IMG/VR virus record: IMGVR_UViG_3300042914_000565
Location: 1 to 51,487 of that record
Length of the DNA: 51,487 nucleotides
Strand: one strand, 5' to 3'
Source: a virus
The translations under genes were made by a program, and so were the position numbers. Below the pieces are notes generated by a model, which saw only the letters and a program-made list of their open reading frames with translations, made no database searches and was not told the DNA's origin. How positions within the stretch are numbered: position 1 is the stretch's first letter; each line of letters begins with the position of its first letter. This document shows, one piece after another, positions 21,526 through 29,722 of the stretch.

Positions 21526-21944
21526 TGTACGGGACTAAGTCTGAAATATTACTTAATAAAATATTAAAGAATGTGGGGTTAATTAATACAACCCCATATT
21601 CATTTAATGCAGAATCTAATCCGTATTCAACTAAAACGGAAAGGATACTCTATTTAATTGAATTACATACTAGAGGATTAGGTACTTTAATTGATGACCT
21701 TAGATTAAATAAAGAATTTTATTTTGACTTTCAAACCACAGATTATATTACCTTTACAGTACCGTTTACCTGCACATTAAAAGAGATTGTTAAAAGTGAT
21801 ACTAATGCTGTTGTTACCATTGTTAAACTTAATGGTACACCAGTAAATATTAACAACGAAATAGATGCTTACACTCAAATCAGAATAACTTCTGATATAG
21901 TTACGCACTTAACACTTAAAGTACGATTAAATGATTATATCTGA
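21525..21944 (+). CDS. Hypothetical tail-module protein, 139 aa
   Basis: A 139-residue protein with a helical N-terminal half (TKSEILLNKILKNVGLINTTPY and TERILYLIELHTRGLGTLIDDL) and a beta-rich C-terminal half (DYITFTVPFTCTLKEIV, VVTIVKLNGTPVNI, IRITSDIVTHLTLKVRL) that looks like a small beta sandwich. Such proteins in tail modules may be short fibres or baseplate-like attachments. It starts on the previous stop and overlaps the next gene by 14 bases, so the group is cotranslated. No family recognised. Confidence 0.65.
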   Translation: MYGTKSEILLNKILKNVGLINTTPYSFNAESNPYSTKTERILYLIELHTRGLGTLIDDLRLNKEFYFDFQTTDYITFTVPFTCTLKEIVKSDTNAVVTIVKLNGTPVNINNEIDAYTQIRITSDIVTHLTLKVRLNDYI

Positions 21945-23247
21945 TGGTAAAAAAATAAAAGTTTATAACGGAACTGCCACTACTATTAGTTCCGATAGAA
22001 TTGTTATTGTAAAAGGTAAGAAAGCTATTCTAGCTTCTTATACTGATAATGATTGTAAAGTTTACCCATTAGGGTATACATTAGGGAATATATCTCCAGG
22101 ACAATATGGTGAAGTAGTTTTAGAAGGATCAATTTTAAATGTTAATACTACAAGTACAGGACCTGTAAATAGTATTTTATATTTAAATACTAATGGGCAT
22201 ATAACCATAACTAAACCTGCTATTCCTATAATCATTGGTACTATTTCTAAAGATGACCTTATTACAGGAGAAATTTATTTTAAAGTTTATAGTCCTTCTG
22301 TTGCTGCATGGGGAGATTTAGTTGGAGATCTTACAGATCAAACAGATCTTCAGAATGCGTTAGATGATAAGTTTGATAATCCTACAGGAGATGATACTCA
22401 ATATATTAAAGGAGATGGTACGTTAGGCACTTTACCTACTGGAGGAGGAATACCTAAAGGTACAGCTGCAGGAACAGATACTTATACTACTACTATTGCA
22501 GGAGCAGCTTATGTTGATGGTAATGCTTATCTTATTAGATTTACTAATGGTAATACAACTACATCAACTCTTAATATTAATAGTTTAGGTGCAGTTACTC
22601 TTTATAGAAACAATGATGGGCCTATAGTACCAGGAGATATATTAGCTGGAGCAGAAATGCTTTGTGTATATAACTCAACAACACCGAGTTTTCAGTGTAT
22701 AGGTACATCTCCTAATACACTTCTTAGTTATGTAACTAATGATGATACAGTAACTATTAATAAAGGTCAACCTGTATATGCATCAGGTGGTGTTGGAGAT
22801 AGATTAAAAGTAAAACTTGCATATAATTCAACTGATGCTACATCTGCTCAAACTATAGGTTTAGTATTCTCTACATCTATAGCAGCTAATCAAAAAGGTA
22901 TTATTATAATGCAAGGTCTTTTAACAGGACTAAGTACACTTTCAACTTCAACTTGGGCAGATGGTGACGCAGTATATCTTGGGGCTACAGCAGGATCTAA
23001 AACACCTACTAAACCTCATGCCCCTAATCATTTAGTATATTTAGGTTTTGTCACTACAGCTAGTAATGGCAATGCAGGTAGACTTTATGTACGTGTTCAG
23101 AATGGATATGAGATGGATGAACTCCACGATGTTGCTGCTCAAAATCCTAATAATGGTGATACTTTACAATATAATACAAGTAATAACTTATGGGAAACTA
23201 AACCTATTCCAGTAGGAATGAATTGGATGGGAGCATTTCCAGGATAA
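21931..23247 (+). CDS. Tail fibre/appendage protein, 438 aa
   Basis: A 438-residue protein with a chain of beta-rich fibre modules. Residues about 1-120 form an N-terminal attachment region. WGDLVGDLTDQTDLQNALDD (about 129-148) is the helix-turn motif widely seen before the trimeric shaft in phage fibres. YIKGDGTLGTLPTGGG and a TTSTLNINSLG segment follow. The C-terminal part (about 265-410: KGQPVYASGG, GLVFSTSIAANQKGIIIMQG, ADGDAVYLGATAG, HLVYLGFV) is a module frequent in phage fibres and structural proteins. Probably a trimeric appendage that contacts the host surface. The start overlaps the preceding gene. Confidence 0.75.
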   Translation: MIISDGKKIKVYNGTATTISSDRIVIVKGKKAILASYTDNDCKVYPLGYTLGNISPGQYGEVVLEGSILNVNTTSTGPVNSILYLNTNGHITITKPAIPIIIGTISKDDLITGEIYFKVYSPSVAAWGDLVGDLTDQTDLQNALDDKFDNPTGDDTQYIKGDGTLGTLPTGGGIPKGTAAGTDTYTTTIAGAAYVDGNAYLIRFTNGNTTTSTLNINSLGAVTLYRNNDGPIVPGDILAGAEMLCVYNSTTPSFQCIGTSPNTLLSYVTNDDTVTINKGQPVYASGGVGDRLKVKLAYNSTDATSAQTIGLVFSTSIAANQKGIIIMQGLLTGLSTLSTSTWADGDAVYLGATAGSKTPTKPHAPNHLVYLGFVTTASNGNAGRLYVRVQNGYEMDELHDVAAQNPNNGDTLQYNTSNNLWETKPIPVGMNWMGAFPG

Positions 23248-23259
23248 AAATATAAAATT

Positions 23260-23688
23260 ATGGCAAAGAATACTACAGGTTACTTTTTAGCAGACCAAAC
23301 ATATACACAAAGTTCATTAACTGATGGTACATTAACAACTATAGCAACTGGCGCAACTAATGATTCTTGGATATATGACATTGTAATTATTACAACAAGT
23401 GCAACAGCAGTACTTGGAACATTGTATATTAATGTAGGAGGTTCTGACTTTCCTATAAAAAAAATATTAGCACCAGCTCCTATTCAAGCTGGTCAAGGTA
23501 CAACAACTGCAAATCCATATAGGTTACTTCAATCTGCTGATGGTGGACAAGTTACATATAGGTTTTTAGATAGAGATCAGAATTATTATATACCTTTGAA
23601 AGCCACTAATACTTTAAAGTTTCAAATTGATAGTGGTTTATCAACAGGAACAGCAGTTAATATTTTAGTATTTCAAAGAGATTTTTAA
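23260..23688 (+). CDS. Small virion/fibre protein, 142 aa
   Basis: A 142-residue Thr-rich beta protein starting MAKNTTGYFLADQTYTQSS. It reads as a compact beta sandwich (SWIYDIVIITTSATAVLGTLY, QVTYRFLDRDQNYYIPLKA, NILVFQRDF), a form common among small tail or head decoration proteins. The ATG follows a 12-base A/T-rich leader. Its stop overlaps the next ATG (TAATG), which ties it to the duplicated-domain tail protein downstream, perhaps as its adaptor. No family is recognised. Confidence 0.65.
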   Translation: MAKNTTGYFLADQTYTQSSLTDGTLTTIATGATNDSWIYDIVIITTSATAVLGTLYINVGGSDFPIKKILAPAPIQAGQGTTTANPYRLLQSADGGQVTYRFLDRDQNYYIPLKATNTLKFQIDSGLSTGTAVNILVFQRDF

Positions 23689-25259
23689 TGTTACATTCAG
23701 CACCTGATAGAAGACTTCCAACTATTACTATTTCTCAAAGAGGAACTAGTGGTAATAATTCATCTGAAGCCGCAACTTTTTTGATTACAGCTGGTATCAC
23801 AGATTATACACAAACTACAGCAATAAACTATTTAGTAGATAGTCTTAAAGATGCAGGGTTATGGACTAAAATGAAAGTGATATATCCTTTTGTAGGAGGT
23901 ACTACTCAAGCGCATCAGTTAAATCTCAAAAATCCTACAACAAATCTTATAACTTTTAGTAATATAACTCATAGTTCCGCAGGTATATCTGCAACTAATA
24001 TTGCATCAGTAGGTTCAGCTGTGTCAGCATATTCAAGTGTAAATGACTCTACTACAGATACTAGTTTTGGTTGTTATGGTACAACAATTTACTCGTCTCC
24101 TAATAATATTTTTTTAGGAGACGGTAGTGCTGGTACTGCAAATAGTATGGGAGTTGCAACAGCAGGTAACAATGTTGTGTATTATAGAGCAATGGGAAAT
24201 TTAATTGGAGCTACTAATAACGGGTATGTTAGTGGATTTTTAGGAGGAGATGGATTTAAAATGGTATCTATACTTGGAACTACTGCAAGAATAAGTACCA
24301 ATCAAATTGAAGCCGCACCTGCTACATCAGGTAGTACAAAAGGAAATTTAGGATGGAGATTATTTACTAATGCTGCAAATACAACATCTAATACTTTTTC
24401 ATTCTTTTTTGTAGGCAATGGATTAACAAGTGCTGAAATGCTAACACTACATAATATTGTAGGTACGTACCAAGGTATATTAGGAAGAAGTTTATATACA
24501 TTTAATGTTAGCTTACATCCGTGGACTAATAGGTTTGTTTCATTAACAACCCTTACAGACGCAACTCAAATAACAGCACTTAATCAATTAATTAATAGTC
24601 TAGATAATAACGGGTGGCTTAATACAAGTATTTTATATGTATATCCGTTTTTAGGAGGAGACCTAACTAAATATGCATTTGCTATTGATGGATCAGCAGG
24701 TACAATAGGTTCTAATACATACAACACTTTAGGATTAGATCCAAATGCTGTAGCTAATGCAGGAATAAATACAGCAGTTCTTACTTCTGTACTAGGAGCT
24801 TCAGGAGGATGTATAGGATTTTATTGCAATGAAGATACTAATATTACTGCTTTTGATATTATAAGCGCAAGTTCTACATCACAAAGTCACATTGGAATTG
24901 CTATTAGAAATACTAGTAATCAAATACAGGTTTTAATGTATGGTGGAGGAACTCTTACTACTGTAGGAACTAATACAAACGCTATAGGATCTTATCATTT
25001 ACAAATACCTGCTGGATACGGAGCTTCTATTAGCAGTACTTTATATAAAAATGGAGTTGCTTATGGAACTACGGTACCTCATGGTACTACAGTAGGATCT
25101 GGTACTGCTCAACGTGTACCAGGATCATTTACAAATGCAGCGGGAGCATCAAGAAGGTTTGCAATTTCTTATATAGGAGTTGGATCTTTTACTGCAGGAC
25201 AAATTGCTACACTAAATACTATTATTCAAAATTTTGTAACAGCACTAGGAAGACAATGA
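23688..25259 (+). CDS. Tail protein with two tandem copies of one domain, 523 aa
   Basis: A 523-residue protein made of two similar halves. The first (about 28-270) has INYLVDSLKDAGLWTKMKVIYPFVGG and ends in FFFVGNGLTSAEMLTLHNIV...LGR. The second (about 287-523) has LNQLINSLDNNGWLNTSILYVYPFLGG and ends in YIGVGSFTAGQIATLNTIIQ...LGR. Each half is a beta-rich domain like a lectin fold (glycan-binding type) between a leading and a closing helix. Such proteins in phage tails probably bind surface glycans. The two copies have diverged widely, so the duplication is old. It overlaps the next gene by ATGA. Confidence 0.75.
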   Translation: MLHSAPDRRLPTITISQRGTSGNNSSEAATFLITAGITDYTQTTAINYLVDSLKDAGLWTKMKVIYPFVGGTTQAHQLNLKNPTTNLITFSNITHSSAGISATNIASVGSAVSAYSSVNDSTTDTSFGCYGTTIYSSPNNIFLGDGSAGTANSMGVATAGNNVVYYRAMGNLIGATNNGYVSGFLGGDGFKMVSILGTTARISTNQIEAAPATSGSTKGNLGWRLFTNAANTTSNTFSFFFVGNGLTSAEMLTLHNIVGTYQGILGRSLYTFNVSLHPWTNRFVSLTTLTDATQITALNQLINSLDNNGWLNTSILYVYPFLGGDLTKYAFAIDGSAGTIGSNTYNTLGLDPNAVANAGINTAVLTSVLGASGGCIGFYCNEDTNITAFDIISASSTSQSHIGIAIRNTSNQIQVLMYGGGTLTTVGTNTNAIGSYHLQIPAGYGASISSTLYKNGVAYGTTVPHGTTVGSGTAQRVPGSFTNAAGASRRFAISYIGVGSFTAGQIATLNTIIQNFVTALGRQ

Positions 25260-25477
25260 GAATAGCATATTTAACCGCACAAGAAGCTGAACTTGGATTA
25301 AGCAGAGAATGTACTATTAATTTATTTTTAATTGTAATTCAAGACGATATTACAGGAGAGTATTATTCTACAGAAGAATCTATCAGTTACATTACAGATC
25401 CTGAGATGATAGATTTTAAATTTAAACCTTTAGTAGATCTTCCACAACACGAATATTACAAATTTAAACTAATATGA
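25256..25477 (+). CDS. Hypothetical small protein, 73 aa
   Basis: A 73-residue acidic protein (MRIAYLTAQEAELGLSREC...) with alternating beta strands (INLFLIVIQDDITGEYYST) and no obvious motif. It overlaps the preceding tail gene and the following phosphoesterase by 4 bases each (ATGA), so all three are likely made together. The size and coupling suggest a tail accessory protein, but nothing more can be supported. Confidence 0.65.
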   Translation: MRIAYLTAQEAELGLSRECTINLFLIVIQDDITGEYYSTEESISYITDPEMIDFKFKPLVDLPQHEYYKFKLI

Positions 25478-26637
25478 AATTTGAAGAAGTAGTACAATAC
25501 TGTTTAGCTAACCCATCGTATTTTAAGCGTTCTAAAGCAGAATTAGCTAGAGTACTTAATATAGAAGTTAGCCTAGCTGAAAAAGCTAGAAAACAAGCAC
25601 GTCGTATACTTCTTAAAAACAATATTAAACACTACAATTCTAGAAAAGTAAAAAATCGTAAGTTAGACGAAGCAACAAAAGAAGATTATAAAAAATTTTT
25701 AGAAGCACATGGAATTAATCAAAACCAAGTTAAATCAGTTAAATACTGGCAAAACATGGGAGGTGATTTTAGATTCTCTGTAGTTACTAATGAACAAATT
25801 AAACCTGATGAACTTAAAGAAGACTTCTTAAAGTTTGTAGAAGAATACAGCCCAATTGTTGAAAAACCTGTACGATTAGCACAAAAGAATCCTGTAGTAT
25901 TAGAAATGTCAATTCCTGATATTCACTACGGAAAATTAACAGACACAACCTTAGAAGAATTTGAACAACTTTATTTAGATACGGTAGCAGAACTTTTAGA
26001 AAAAGCTGGAGGATTAGAAATTAAACAAATCCTACTACCTATCGGTAACGATGGTCTTAACTCTGATAACTTAAACTACACAACTACTGCTGGCACACCA
26101 CAACATGATTCTATTCATTGGATGAGAAGCTTTCAAGGGTATTGGAAACTTCTCGTTAAAGCTATTGATTACTTAAAATTAACTGCTCCAGTAAATGTAG
26201 TAGTTGTTCAAGGTAATCATGATTATGAAAGAATGTATTATGTGGGAGAAGTATTATCTGCTTGGTACAAAAATGATCAAAATGTTTCAGTAGATAATAA
26301 GCAAAATTCACGAAAATACGTTAACTTTGGAGTTAATTTAATTATGTATACACACGGTAACAACGAGAAAGCTGCAGACATGCCATTGATTATGGCAACT
26401 GAAGAGCCTTTGTTGTTTGCTAATGCAAAGTTTAGAGAAGTGCATTGCGGTCATTTACATAAAGAAATGGTTAACGAATATAGAGGAATTAAAGTAAGAT
26501 TTATTCCATCTATTTGTCCTGCTGATTTATGGCACAAGAAAATGGGTTATGAAGCTCAACGTGCAGCACAGGCTTATATATGGAGTTATAAAAATGGATA
26601 CGAAGGACACTTACAATGTAGTATATTAAATAGTTAA
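25474..26637 (+). CDS. Calcineurin-type metallophosphoesterase
   Basis: A 387-residue protein. All metal-binding motifs of the calcineurin-like family are present: D-I-H (149-151), G-N-D (191-193), G-N-H-D (247-250), H in THGNN (294) and G-H-L-H (326-329). Two metal ions would sit between these to cleave phosphoesters; relatives include Mre11/SbcD nucleases and phage phosphatases. Residues about 1-65 form a helical basic region (LARVLNIEVSLAEKARKQARRILLKNN) resembling a helix-turn-helix, which suggests DNA as the substrate. No Mre11-type C-terminal domain can be seen and no SbcC partner is encoded here. Its place in a tail-gene block is unusual. Substrate unknown. Confidence 0.85.
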   Translation: MKFEEVVQYCLANPSYFKRSKAELARVLNIEVSLAEKARKQARRILLKNNIKHYNSRKVKNRKLDEATKEDYKKFLEAHGINQNQVKSVKYWQNMGGDFRFSVVTNEQIKPDELKEDFLKFVEEYSPIVEKPVRLAQKNPVVLEMSIPDIHYGKLTDTTLEEFEQLYLDTVAELLEKAGGLEIKQILLPIGNDGLNSDNLNYTTTAGTPQHDSIHWMRSFQGYWKLLVKAIDYLKLTAPVNVVVVQGNHDYERMYYVGEVLSAWYKNDQNVSVDNKQNSRKYVNFGVNLIMYTHGNNEKAADMPLIMATEEPLLFANAKFREVHCGHLHKEMVNEYRGIKVRFIPSICPADLWHKKMGYEAQRAAQAYIWSYKNGYEGHLQCSILNS

Positions 26638-26639
26638 TC

Positions 26640-27341
26640 ATGACTTTAGACGAAATCGCATACAATATCAGAAACTTATACCGTGGTGGTAGAACAAACC
26701 AGGACGATCCTATAAGTTTATCTCAACTTAAATTTAACATCAAGTACTATCGTGCTATGTTTATCCGACGAGATTATGCTCGTAACGGATTAGTAACCAG
26801 ACACTTAGAACAAGATTTAAGATGTATTAAACTAGAACCTATTGATGCAAGTAAGTGTTGCAACTTAGAACTTAAATGCCCTGTTTATAGATCTGAGCGC
26901 CAAATCCCTAGAACAGTTAGATTTAACTTTGAAGAAGCAATTACATTTGTAGGAGATGTTACTGGACATGGTCGTATACAATTAGTTAGACCTTATGAAG
27001 TTAACTTCTTGACTTATGACAAATATACGTCAAGAGTTAAGAAAGCATTTATGCTAGAAGATTATTTGTACATTGTTAACCCCGAAGGTATGGATACTGT
27101 CAATCTTCGTGGTATCTTTGAAGACCCAGAAGAAATTGGAAAGTTTTTAGATTGTAACGGAACTCCTTGTTATGATGGAACTCAAATATTTCCTATGCCT
27201 ATGGATATGGTACAAGGAATTGTATCAGGGATTGCAGGAGGAGAATTAAGATTATTAGCTGGAAGTGTTAGTGATTCAGAACTTGATAGAGGATCTGATG
27301 GGTCAGGACAATCAGCAGCACCTAGAGAAACTAAAGAATAA
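26640..27341 (+). CDS. Ring/connector-type virion protein, 233 aa
   Basis: A 233-residue protein. The start MTLDEIAYNIRNLYRGGRTNQDDPISLSQLKFNIKYYRAMFIRRD has the pattern of crAss-like tail-barrel ring proteins: an N-terminal helix, GG, D-D-x-I-S, Q-x-x-F-x-I-x-x-Y-R-A, R-R-D. It continues as a beta-rich body with a cysteine pair (ASKCCNLELKC) and ends in a disordered Ser/Gly/Glu tail. Ring proteins stack between portal and muzzle. The downstream genes encode the gp4-like ring and the muzzle-type protein, which supports this place in the tail. Which ring it is cannot be decided by sight. Confidence 0.6.
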   Translation: MTLDEIAYNIRNLYRGGRTNQDDPISLSQLKFNIKYYRAMFIRRDYARNGLVTRHLEQDLRCIKLEPIDASKCCNLELKCPVYRSERQIPRTVRFNFEEAITFVGDVTGHGRIQLVRPYEVNFLTYDKYTSRVKKAFMLEDYLYIVNPEGMDTVNLRGIFEDPEEIGKFLDCNGTPCYDGTQIFPMPMDMVQGIVSGIAGGELRLLAGSVSDSELDRGSDGSGQSAAPRETKE

Positions 27342-27351
27342 AAAATTAAAA

Positions 27352-27621
27352 ATGGCATCACCAGCTTGGCAAAGAAAAGAAGGTAAAAATCCTAAAGGCG
27401 GACTTAACGCTAAAGGACGTGCAAGTTATAAAGCTTCACATCCTGGTTCTCATTTAGGAGCCCCACAACCAAAAGGAGGTTCAAGAAGAAACTCATTTTG
27501 TAATAGAATGTGTGGTATGAAAGCTAAACTTACGTCAGCTAAAACAGCAAGAGATCCAAATTCAAGAATTAATAAATCTTTGAGAATATGGAAATGCGGT
27601 AGTTGCTCTAATTGGAATTAA
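27352..27621 (+). CDS. Small basic phage protein (DUF6321-like), 89 aa
   Basis: An 89-residue, strongly basic protein. PAWQRKEGKNPKGGLNAKGRASY, a middle GAPQPKGGSRRNSFCNRMCGM, and the C-terminal WKCGSCSNWN form a pattern I know from small proteins of many T4-like and Bacteroidota phages (E-G-K-N-P-x-G-G-L-N-x-K-G-R; P-Q-P-x-G-G-x-R-x-x-S-F-C-x-R-M). The cysteines (FCNRMC, CGSC) may bind metal. Function unknown. I use the ATG at 27352, preceded by AAAAATTAAAA; a longer frame from 27265 overlaps the previous gene and reads poorly. Confidence 0.7.
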   Translation: MASPAWQRKEGKNPKGGLNAKGRASYKASHPGSHLGAPQPKGGSRRNSFCNRMCGMKAKLTSAKTARDPNSRINKSLRIWKCGSCSNWN

Positions 27622-27624
27622 ATC

Positions 27625-27852
27625 ATGGAACGAATTATACATCAGATTAAAGAACACGCAATGAATATTGAATGGGCAACAATTAATTTAGCTTGGATTA
27701 CATGGACATGGGCCATGTTTTCTAGTGTAATTACTTGGAGTCTAGGAGTCATAGGTGCTATTACACTTATTTGGTTTAACGTAGAGAGAGCGTTAACTGC
27801 TAGGAAAGAAAGACAACTTTTAAAATCTAAAGAGAATGAAAAAGCTAATTAA
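27625..27852 (+). CDS. Small membrane protein, 75 aa
   Basis: A 75-residue protein with a hydrophobic, Trp-rich region at about residues 17-54 (ATINLAWITWTWAMFSSVITWSLGVIGAITLIWF) that could form one or two membrane segments. A basic, polar C-terminal tail (RALTARKERQLLKSKENEKAN) follows. It is far from the lysis cassette, so it is less likely a holin; a role in the ejection apparatus or at the membrane during assembly is possible. It overlaps the next gene by 17 bases. A second ATG at 27661 could be the true start. Confidence 0.6.
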   Translation: MERIIHQIKEHAMNIEWATINLAWITWTWAMFSSVITWSLGVIGAITLIWFNVERALTARKERQLLKSKENEKAN

Positions 27853-28351
27853 AAGAGCTGACGGTTCTAAATCTCCTAGAGGTCTTTGGGATAACATCCG
27901 TGCCAATAAAGGTTCTGGAAAGAAGCCTACTAAAGAAATGCTAAAGCAAGAAGCTAAAATTAAAAAAGAAGAAAATATGAAAATGGAATACAAAAAAGGC
28001 GGAAAAAAGAATTCTGCTAAAACAGAAAAGAAATCTTTTATGGAAGATTCTAAAGAGATTAAATTCGGAGCACCTGGTGTTAATTTTTCTATGAAAGAAA
28101 AAGAAGGAGGAGAAGATGATGAAAAAATGATGGGTGGAAAAATGATGTACAAGAAAGGTGGTAAAAAAACTATGGAGCCAGGTGGTGGTGGTCGCTTTGC
28201 TAAGATGGTTAGCAAGATGAAGAAAGAAGGTAAATCAGAAGATTCTGCTAAAGCAATTGCTGCATCTGTTGGTCGTAAGAAATATGGTAAATCCAAGTTT
28301 CAAGAAATGGCTGCTGCAGGTAAAAAGAAAATGGGTGGTAAGAAATGCTAA
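27836..28351 (+). CDS. Lys/Gly-rich basic protein, 171 aa
   Basis: A 171-residue extremely basic protein (many KK pairs) starting MKKLIKRADGSKSPRGLWDN. It has GG motifs in MEYKKGGKKN (about 44-53), MMYKKGGKKT (about 101-110) and the C-terminal KKKMGGKKC. Residues about 115-165 (GGRFAKMVSKMKKEGKSEDSA, then KAIAASVGRKKYGKSKF) form a conserved-looking helical module also seen in many phage proteins. Such basic proteins may bind DNA or the inner face of the virion. It may be a small cargo protein, since GG motifs also occur in the 1411-residue protein. No family function is known. Confidence 0.65.
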   Translation: MKKLIKRADGSKSPRGLWDNIRANKGSGKKPTKEMLKQEAKIKKEENMKMEYKKGGKKNSAKTEKKSFMEDSKEIKFGAPGVNFSMKEKEGGEDDEKMMGGKMMYKKGGKKTMEPGGGGRFAKMVSKMKKEGKSEDSAKAIAASVGRKKYGKSKFQEMAAAGKKKMGGKKC

Positions 28352-28848
28352 TGCAAAGTAAGACTTTAAAAGACGCCTATAAACATTATAAAGCTCAAAC
28401 AGAACATCCAGTTTCTCAAGAGCTTTATGAAGATATTTGTAAAGAGTTTAATATTAAACTATTTGATTTAATATTAACTGGTTACGAGTTTGATATGGGA
28501 TCTAATATGGGGACAATTTCAATTGCTCGTATAGAAAGATCTCCTACTACTTTAACAGTAGACTGGAATGAAACAAAGAAGTATAAGCAAGAACTGATTG
28601 AGCAGGGAGTTAAACTTTACGATAGTGCAACAGGAGAGGGAGAGAAGTACCATATTTATTACACTGATAAGTTTTACTGTAAGTATCACTGGACTAAAAG
28701 CAAGTGTAAAGTAAAAAATAAAATGGCATATAGGTTTGATGCTACTAGAGGTAAAAAAGGTAATAAAGAAAAACTAATTAGTCTGCTAAAAACAGATGAT
28801 ATTGCATACTTAAGATTTAAAAAACATGATTTACAGATTAACAAGTAG
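28351..28848 (+). CDS. Conserved-looking hypothetical protein, 165 aa
   Basis: A 165-residue basic protein (MQSKTLKDAYKHYKAQTEHPVS...). The N-terminal half is helical with LYEDICKEFNIKLFDLIL, the middle beta-rich (MGTISIARIERSPTTLTVDW), and the C-terminal part has YYTDKFYCKYHWTKSKCK with two Cys and a His that could bind metal, then a helical end. The layout suggests a small nucleic-acid-binding or assembly protein of phage. I chose the ATG at 28351, which overlaps the previous stop (TAATG), the commonest junction here; the ATG at 28345 is the alternative (two residues longer). It ends in TAG. Confidence 0.65.
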   Translation: MQSKTLKDAYKHYKAQTEHPVSQELYEDICKEFNIKLFDLILTGYEFDMGSNMGTISIARIERSPTTLTVDWNETKKYKQELIEQGVKLYDSATGEGEKYHIYYTDKFYCKYHWTKSKCKVKNKMAYRFDATRGKKGNKEKLISLLKTDDIAYLRFKKHDLQINK

Positions 28849-29722
28849 TAAAGCCATCGTTAGAAAGATCATGCGTGATCTAAAGCCCCCTGGGGACAAC
28901 TGGATTGACGATTCTATTGAGTGGATTGGTGAGGCTTTAGAGCACATCGGAGCTACCCCACAATTAGTGCAGAAAGGAAAGGTACTTAATGTAGTAGATT
29001 ACAAGGTACTTTTACCGTCTGATTTATACTACATTAATCAAGTTGCAATTAACAATGTAATTAGTCCTACAATAACTAATGAACTTACAGAGTTAGTTAA
29101 CCAACTTGCTACTCTTAATGCTCAAGTTGTATCTGACCCTAATGATAAGATTGCTTATAACTACCAATTACGTGAAATTAACGCACGTATTGGAGTATTG
29201 GAAAACATATATTTATCTGCAGACAATACTTTAAGTCCATTACAATATGGAACATCTACATTTCCTGCAGGAATTCACTGTGATAACTGTGTAAATCAAT
29301 TCATCAAATGTAAAGAAACTTACATTGTAGATGGTGGATATATTAAGACTTCATTTAAAGAAGGTCCTATCTGCTTAAGTTATACTGCATTTCCATTAGA
29401 TGAAGATTGTTATCCTATGGTACCAGATGACATTAGCTATAGAGAAGCTATGTTCTGGTATGTATATAAGCAAATGGTTTTAGGGGGATATACTCCTTCT
29501 ATGAATGGGATTGATTACAATTTTGCTGACCAAAAGTGGAGATACTATTGTACTCAAGCTAGAAATGCTGCTAACTACCCAAGTATTGACAAGTATGAAT
29601 CATTCTTGAATCAATGGGTTAGATTAGTTCCAAACATTAATAGGCATTCTACAGGGTTTGAGAACTTAAATACAAGAGAGAATTTAGATAGAGGTAGATA
29701 TAACAATTACGGAACACTATGA
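28826..29722 (+). CDS. P22 gp4-like ring protein 1 (head-tail adaptor)
   Basis: A 298-residue protein directly before the giant stabilisation protein, the place of the crAss-like ring protein that is related to P22 gp4 tail accessory factor. The N-terminus (SSKAIVRKIMRDLKPPGDNWIDDSIEWIGEALEHIGA) is a helical bundle as in gp4-like adaptors, followed by a beta region (VVDYKVLLPSDLYYINQVAI) and a helical insert (about 88-125). CDNCVNQFIKC may bind metal. Residues 195-240 (YREAMFWYVYKQMVLGG) form another helix. Adaptors of this kind sit beneath the portal and link it to the tail. It overlaps the genes on both sides. Confidence 0.7.
   Translation: MIYRLTSSKAIVRKIMRDLKPPGDNWIDDSIEWIGEALEHIGATPQLVQKGKVLNVVDYKVLLPSDLYYINQVAINNVISPTITNELTELVNQLATLNAQVVSDPNDKIAYNYQLREINARIGVLENIYLSADNTLSPLQYGTSTFPAGIHCDNCVNQFIKCKETYIVDGGYIKTSFKEGPICLSYTAFPLDEDCYPMVPDDISYREAMFWYVYKQMVLGGYTPSMNGIDYNFADQKWRYYCTQARNAANYPSIDKYESFLNQWVRLVPNINRHSTGFENLNTRENLDRGRYNNYGTL

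Noticed and set aside
17638-25259. Diversity-generating retroelement acting on the fibre genes
   Set aside because: No reverse transcriptase gene and no template/variable repeat pair was seen in the window.
27265-27351. Upstream extension of the 89-aa basic protein
   Set aside because: It overlaps the previous gene in another frame, and the added residues do not resemble the family start; ATG 27352 has the A-rich leader.
27820-28296. Antisense Ser/Pro/Phe-rich frame
   Set aside because: Complement of the Lys/Gly-rich gene; a shadow.
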